Source: Desulfobacterales bacterium
GTDB lineage: Bacteria > Desulfobacterota > Desulfobacteria > Desulfobacterales > SpSt-501
Length of the DNA: 43,690 bases
Direction: 5' to 3'
Assembly: GCA_030834695.1 (NCBI GenBank)
Contig: JAUQXK010000005.1
Location: forward strand, 1 to 43,690
Below the pieces are notes generated by a model. The model had not been told where the DNA came from and ran no database searches. It worked only from the letters and a program-made list of their open reading frames with translations. A program made the translations under genes and the position numbers. Below are positions 42,318 to 43,690 of this stretch, one piece after another (within the stretch, counting starts at the first letter, position 1; each line of letters opens with the position of its first letter).

Positions 42318-43690
42318 ATGCACGCACTTGATCAGGCATCAATGCATAAAGCCGCCATCGTATTTCTGGCCCTATTGTCGGTCCTGTCGGCCAGCCCGGT
42401 CTTACACGCCCAGCAGGCGGCCCTGCCGGGGGAATCCACGGTGGATTTCCCTCACATGGCGGTCGGCGACCAGTGGGTGTTGATGACCCACCGGGGTCCG
42501 CGATCCCATAGCGTGACCGAGGTGAAGCCGGACGGAAGCTTCGTGGTGGAAGTCAAGAACAAGGAGGGCATGGCCCTCTGGCACCGGCACTACGATCGGG
42601 GCTACCGGATTTTGAAAACCGATTTGCTGGCTCCGGCCGAAAAAGCCAAATCGGAAGCCCCCTGGGAACGGGTCTTGAATTTTCCTCTTTATGTAGGAAA
42701 AAAATGGCAGGACGAATACAAGGGCATGGGGGCGGACGAGGTTCCCCGGCATTACCGGAATTCGTACGAGGTTCAAAAAATCGAAACGGTGACCACACCC
42801 GCCGGAACCTTCAGCGCATTCAAAATCCATCGAAATTTCACGGCTACCGGCCTCCAGAAGAGCCAGGATCAATATTATTGGTACGCGCCGGATGCGAAGG
42901 TGGTCGTGAAGCTCTGGCACCTCGGCGATTTCAAGACCAAAGAGGGCCGTGAAATCAAGAGCGAGCTCGTGAGCTATCAGTTGGCGGCGGCCGACAAGGG
43001 CAGCGCTCAGGCGGGAAGCAGTCCGATCACTACCCAAAAGCATGCGGCGAGGACGGCCCCCGATGAGCAAAGACCGGAAAAACGCGGCGAGCCCGTTACC
43101 GAGAAGATCGGCGTCGCCGGGACCCGCTGGGCGGTCGTCATCGGCATCTCCAAGTACAAGGATTCGAGGATCGCTCCGCTCCGATACGCCGCATCGGACG
43201 CGCGCTCGTTCCATGACTGGCTGGTGTCCCCGCAGGGCGGGCAGTACGCGCCCGCCCTGGTGAGACTGCTCACCGACGCCGACGCCACCGGCACGAGCAT
43301 CAAGAAGGCCCTGTTCGAGTGGCTCACCCAGGCCATCGCGGAAGATACGGTAACGATCTATTTCGCCGGGCACGGCAGCCCGCAGTCCCCCGACCACCCC
43401 GAGAACCTTTTCCTGCTGCCGTACGACACCCAATACGACAGCGTGGCCACCACCGGTTTCCCGATGTGGGACATCGAGACGGCGTTGAAGCGGTTCATCC
43501 GCGCCAAGAAGGTGATCGTCATCACCGATGCCTGCCATGCCGGCGGAGTCGGCCAGGAGTTCGACGCCTCCCGGCGGGCCGGCCGGGGCCTGACCGTTAC
43601 CCCCATGAGCTCGACCTTGCAGGGCCTATCGAAAATCAGCGACGGAATCTGTATCATGTCGGCGTCCGACGACAACCAGTTCTCCCAGGA
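42318..43690 (+). CDS. Secreted caspase-like (peptidase C14) protein, 3' end cut by window
   Basis: At least 457 residues with no stop before the window edge. The signal peptide is MHKAAIVFLALLSVLSASPV from Met9, then a beta-rich domain (MAVGDQWVLMTHRG, FPLYVGKKWQDEY, TVTTPAGTFSAFKI, YYWYAPDAKVVVKLW) of a secreted type often found before other modules. A Pro/Ala linker leads to a caspase-like domain: GTRWAVVIGISKYKD, LRYAASDARSFHDWL, TIYFAGHGSP (catalytic His) and VIVITDACHAGG (catalytic Cys). Such proteins cleave peptide bonds or act in signalling; the substrate is unknown. Start: a strong ribosome site (GGAGG) precedes ATG 42201 in the same frame, but the 39 codons between have poor codon use, so 42318 is preferred; 42342 is also possible. 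Confidence 0.75.
   Translation, partial: MHALDQASMHKAAIVFLALLSVLSASPVLHAQQAALPGESTVDFPHMAVGDQWVLMTHRGPRSHSVTEVKPDGSFVVEVKNKEGMALWHRHYDRGYRILKTDLLAPAEKAKSEAPWERVLNFPLYVGKKWQDEYKGMGADEVPRHYRNSYEVQKIETVTTPAGTFSAFKIHRNFTATGLQKSQDQYYWYAPDAKVVVKLWHLGDFKTKEGREIKSELVSYQLAAADKGSAQAGSSPITTQKHAARTAPDEQRPEKRGEPVTEKIGVAGTRWAVVIGISKYKDSRIAPLRYAASDARSFHDWLVSPQGGQYAPALVRLLTDADATGTSIKKALFEWLTQAIAEDTVTIYFAGHGSPQSPDHPENLFLLPYDTQYDSVATTGFPMWDIETALKRFIRAKKVIVITDACHAGGVGQEFDASRRAGRGLTVTPMSSTLQGLSKISDGICIMSASDDNQFSQ

Noticed and set aside
1-43690. tRNA, rRNA, CRISPR arrays and intact insertion sequences
   Set aside because: I read for the cloverleaf CCA-end pattern, regularly spaced direct repeats and transposase-like proteins and saw none; a tRNAscan, barrnap or CRISPR search would settle it.

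Overview
The window looks like a GC-rich, Gram-negative anaerobe, most likely a Desulfobacterota (deltaproteobacterial) genome or metagenome bin. This is inferred from gene content: an outer-membrane assembly pair (BamA/TamA-like plus TamB), a cellulose-export set (BcsB-BcsZ-BcsC), a very large 2-hydroxyacyl-CoA dehydratase activase fusion, a remnant of a tungsten aldehyde:ferredoxin oxidoreductase, an Mrp/NBP35 ATPase and two genes that need selenocysteine. No rRNA or tRNA gene, CRISPR array or intact insertion sequence was seen.

Region 1 (1-8.1 kb) is visibly less GC-rich, has long gaps, and all its genes are on the minus strand: a partial ModA-like binding protein with a RidA protein, small secreted proteins, a di-heme cytochrome c peroxidase-like protein, a QueG-like double 4Fe-4S protein, and a two-gene operon of a GrdB/PrdB-like selenoprotein followed by a D-2-hydroxyacid dehydrogenase. 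It reads as an accessory segment. The selenoprotein has an in-frame TGA (7489-7491) followed by a perfect SECIS-type hairpin; read conventionally it looks like two unrelated ORFs.

Region 2 (8.2-21 kb) holds envelope, lipid and anaerobic-metabolism genes: MurJ, divergent from a protein with two CDP-alcohol phosphotransferase domains in one chain; the 1453-residue activase/dehydratase fusion with a SagB-type nitroreductase; a UMF1-type MFS transporter; a glycerophosphodiester phosphodiesterase; and a TIM-barrel isomerase-like gene directly abutting a geranylgeranyl-reductase-family flavoprotein.

Region 3 (21-30.9 kb, minus strand) is an operon-like run YvcK - alpha/beta hydrolase - TamB - BamA-like protein. 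A 125-bp palindromic dispersed repeat sits between tamB and bamA, and a second copy lies in opposite orientation 11 kb away at 34617-34740. An AOR pseudogene fragment and a secreted metallophosphoesterase lie upstream.

Region 4 (31-43.7 kb) contains an aminotransferase; selD, itself a selenoprotein with Sec at the catalytic position; an unrecognised 310-residue protein with a near-ideal terminator; the Mrp ATPase; the divergent bcsB-bcsZ-bcsC operon without bcsA; and a truncated secreted caspase-like protein with an odd leader.

The connecting story is selenium. The SelD here makes selenophosphate and appears to need Sec itself, and the GrdB-like protein is a plausible client of the same machinery. 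selA, selB and selC are not in the window.
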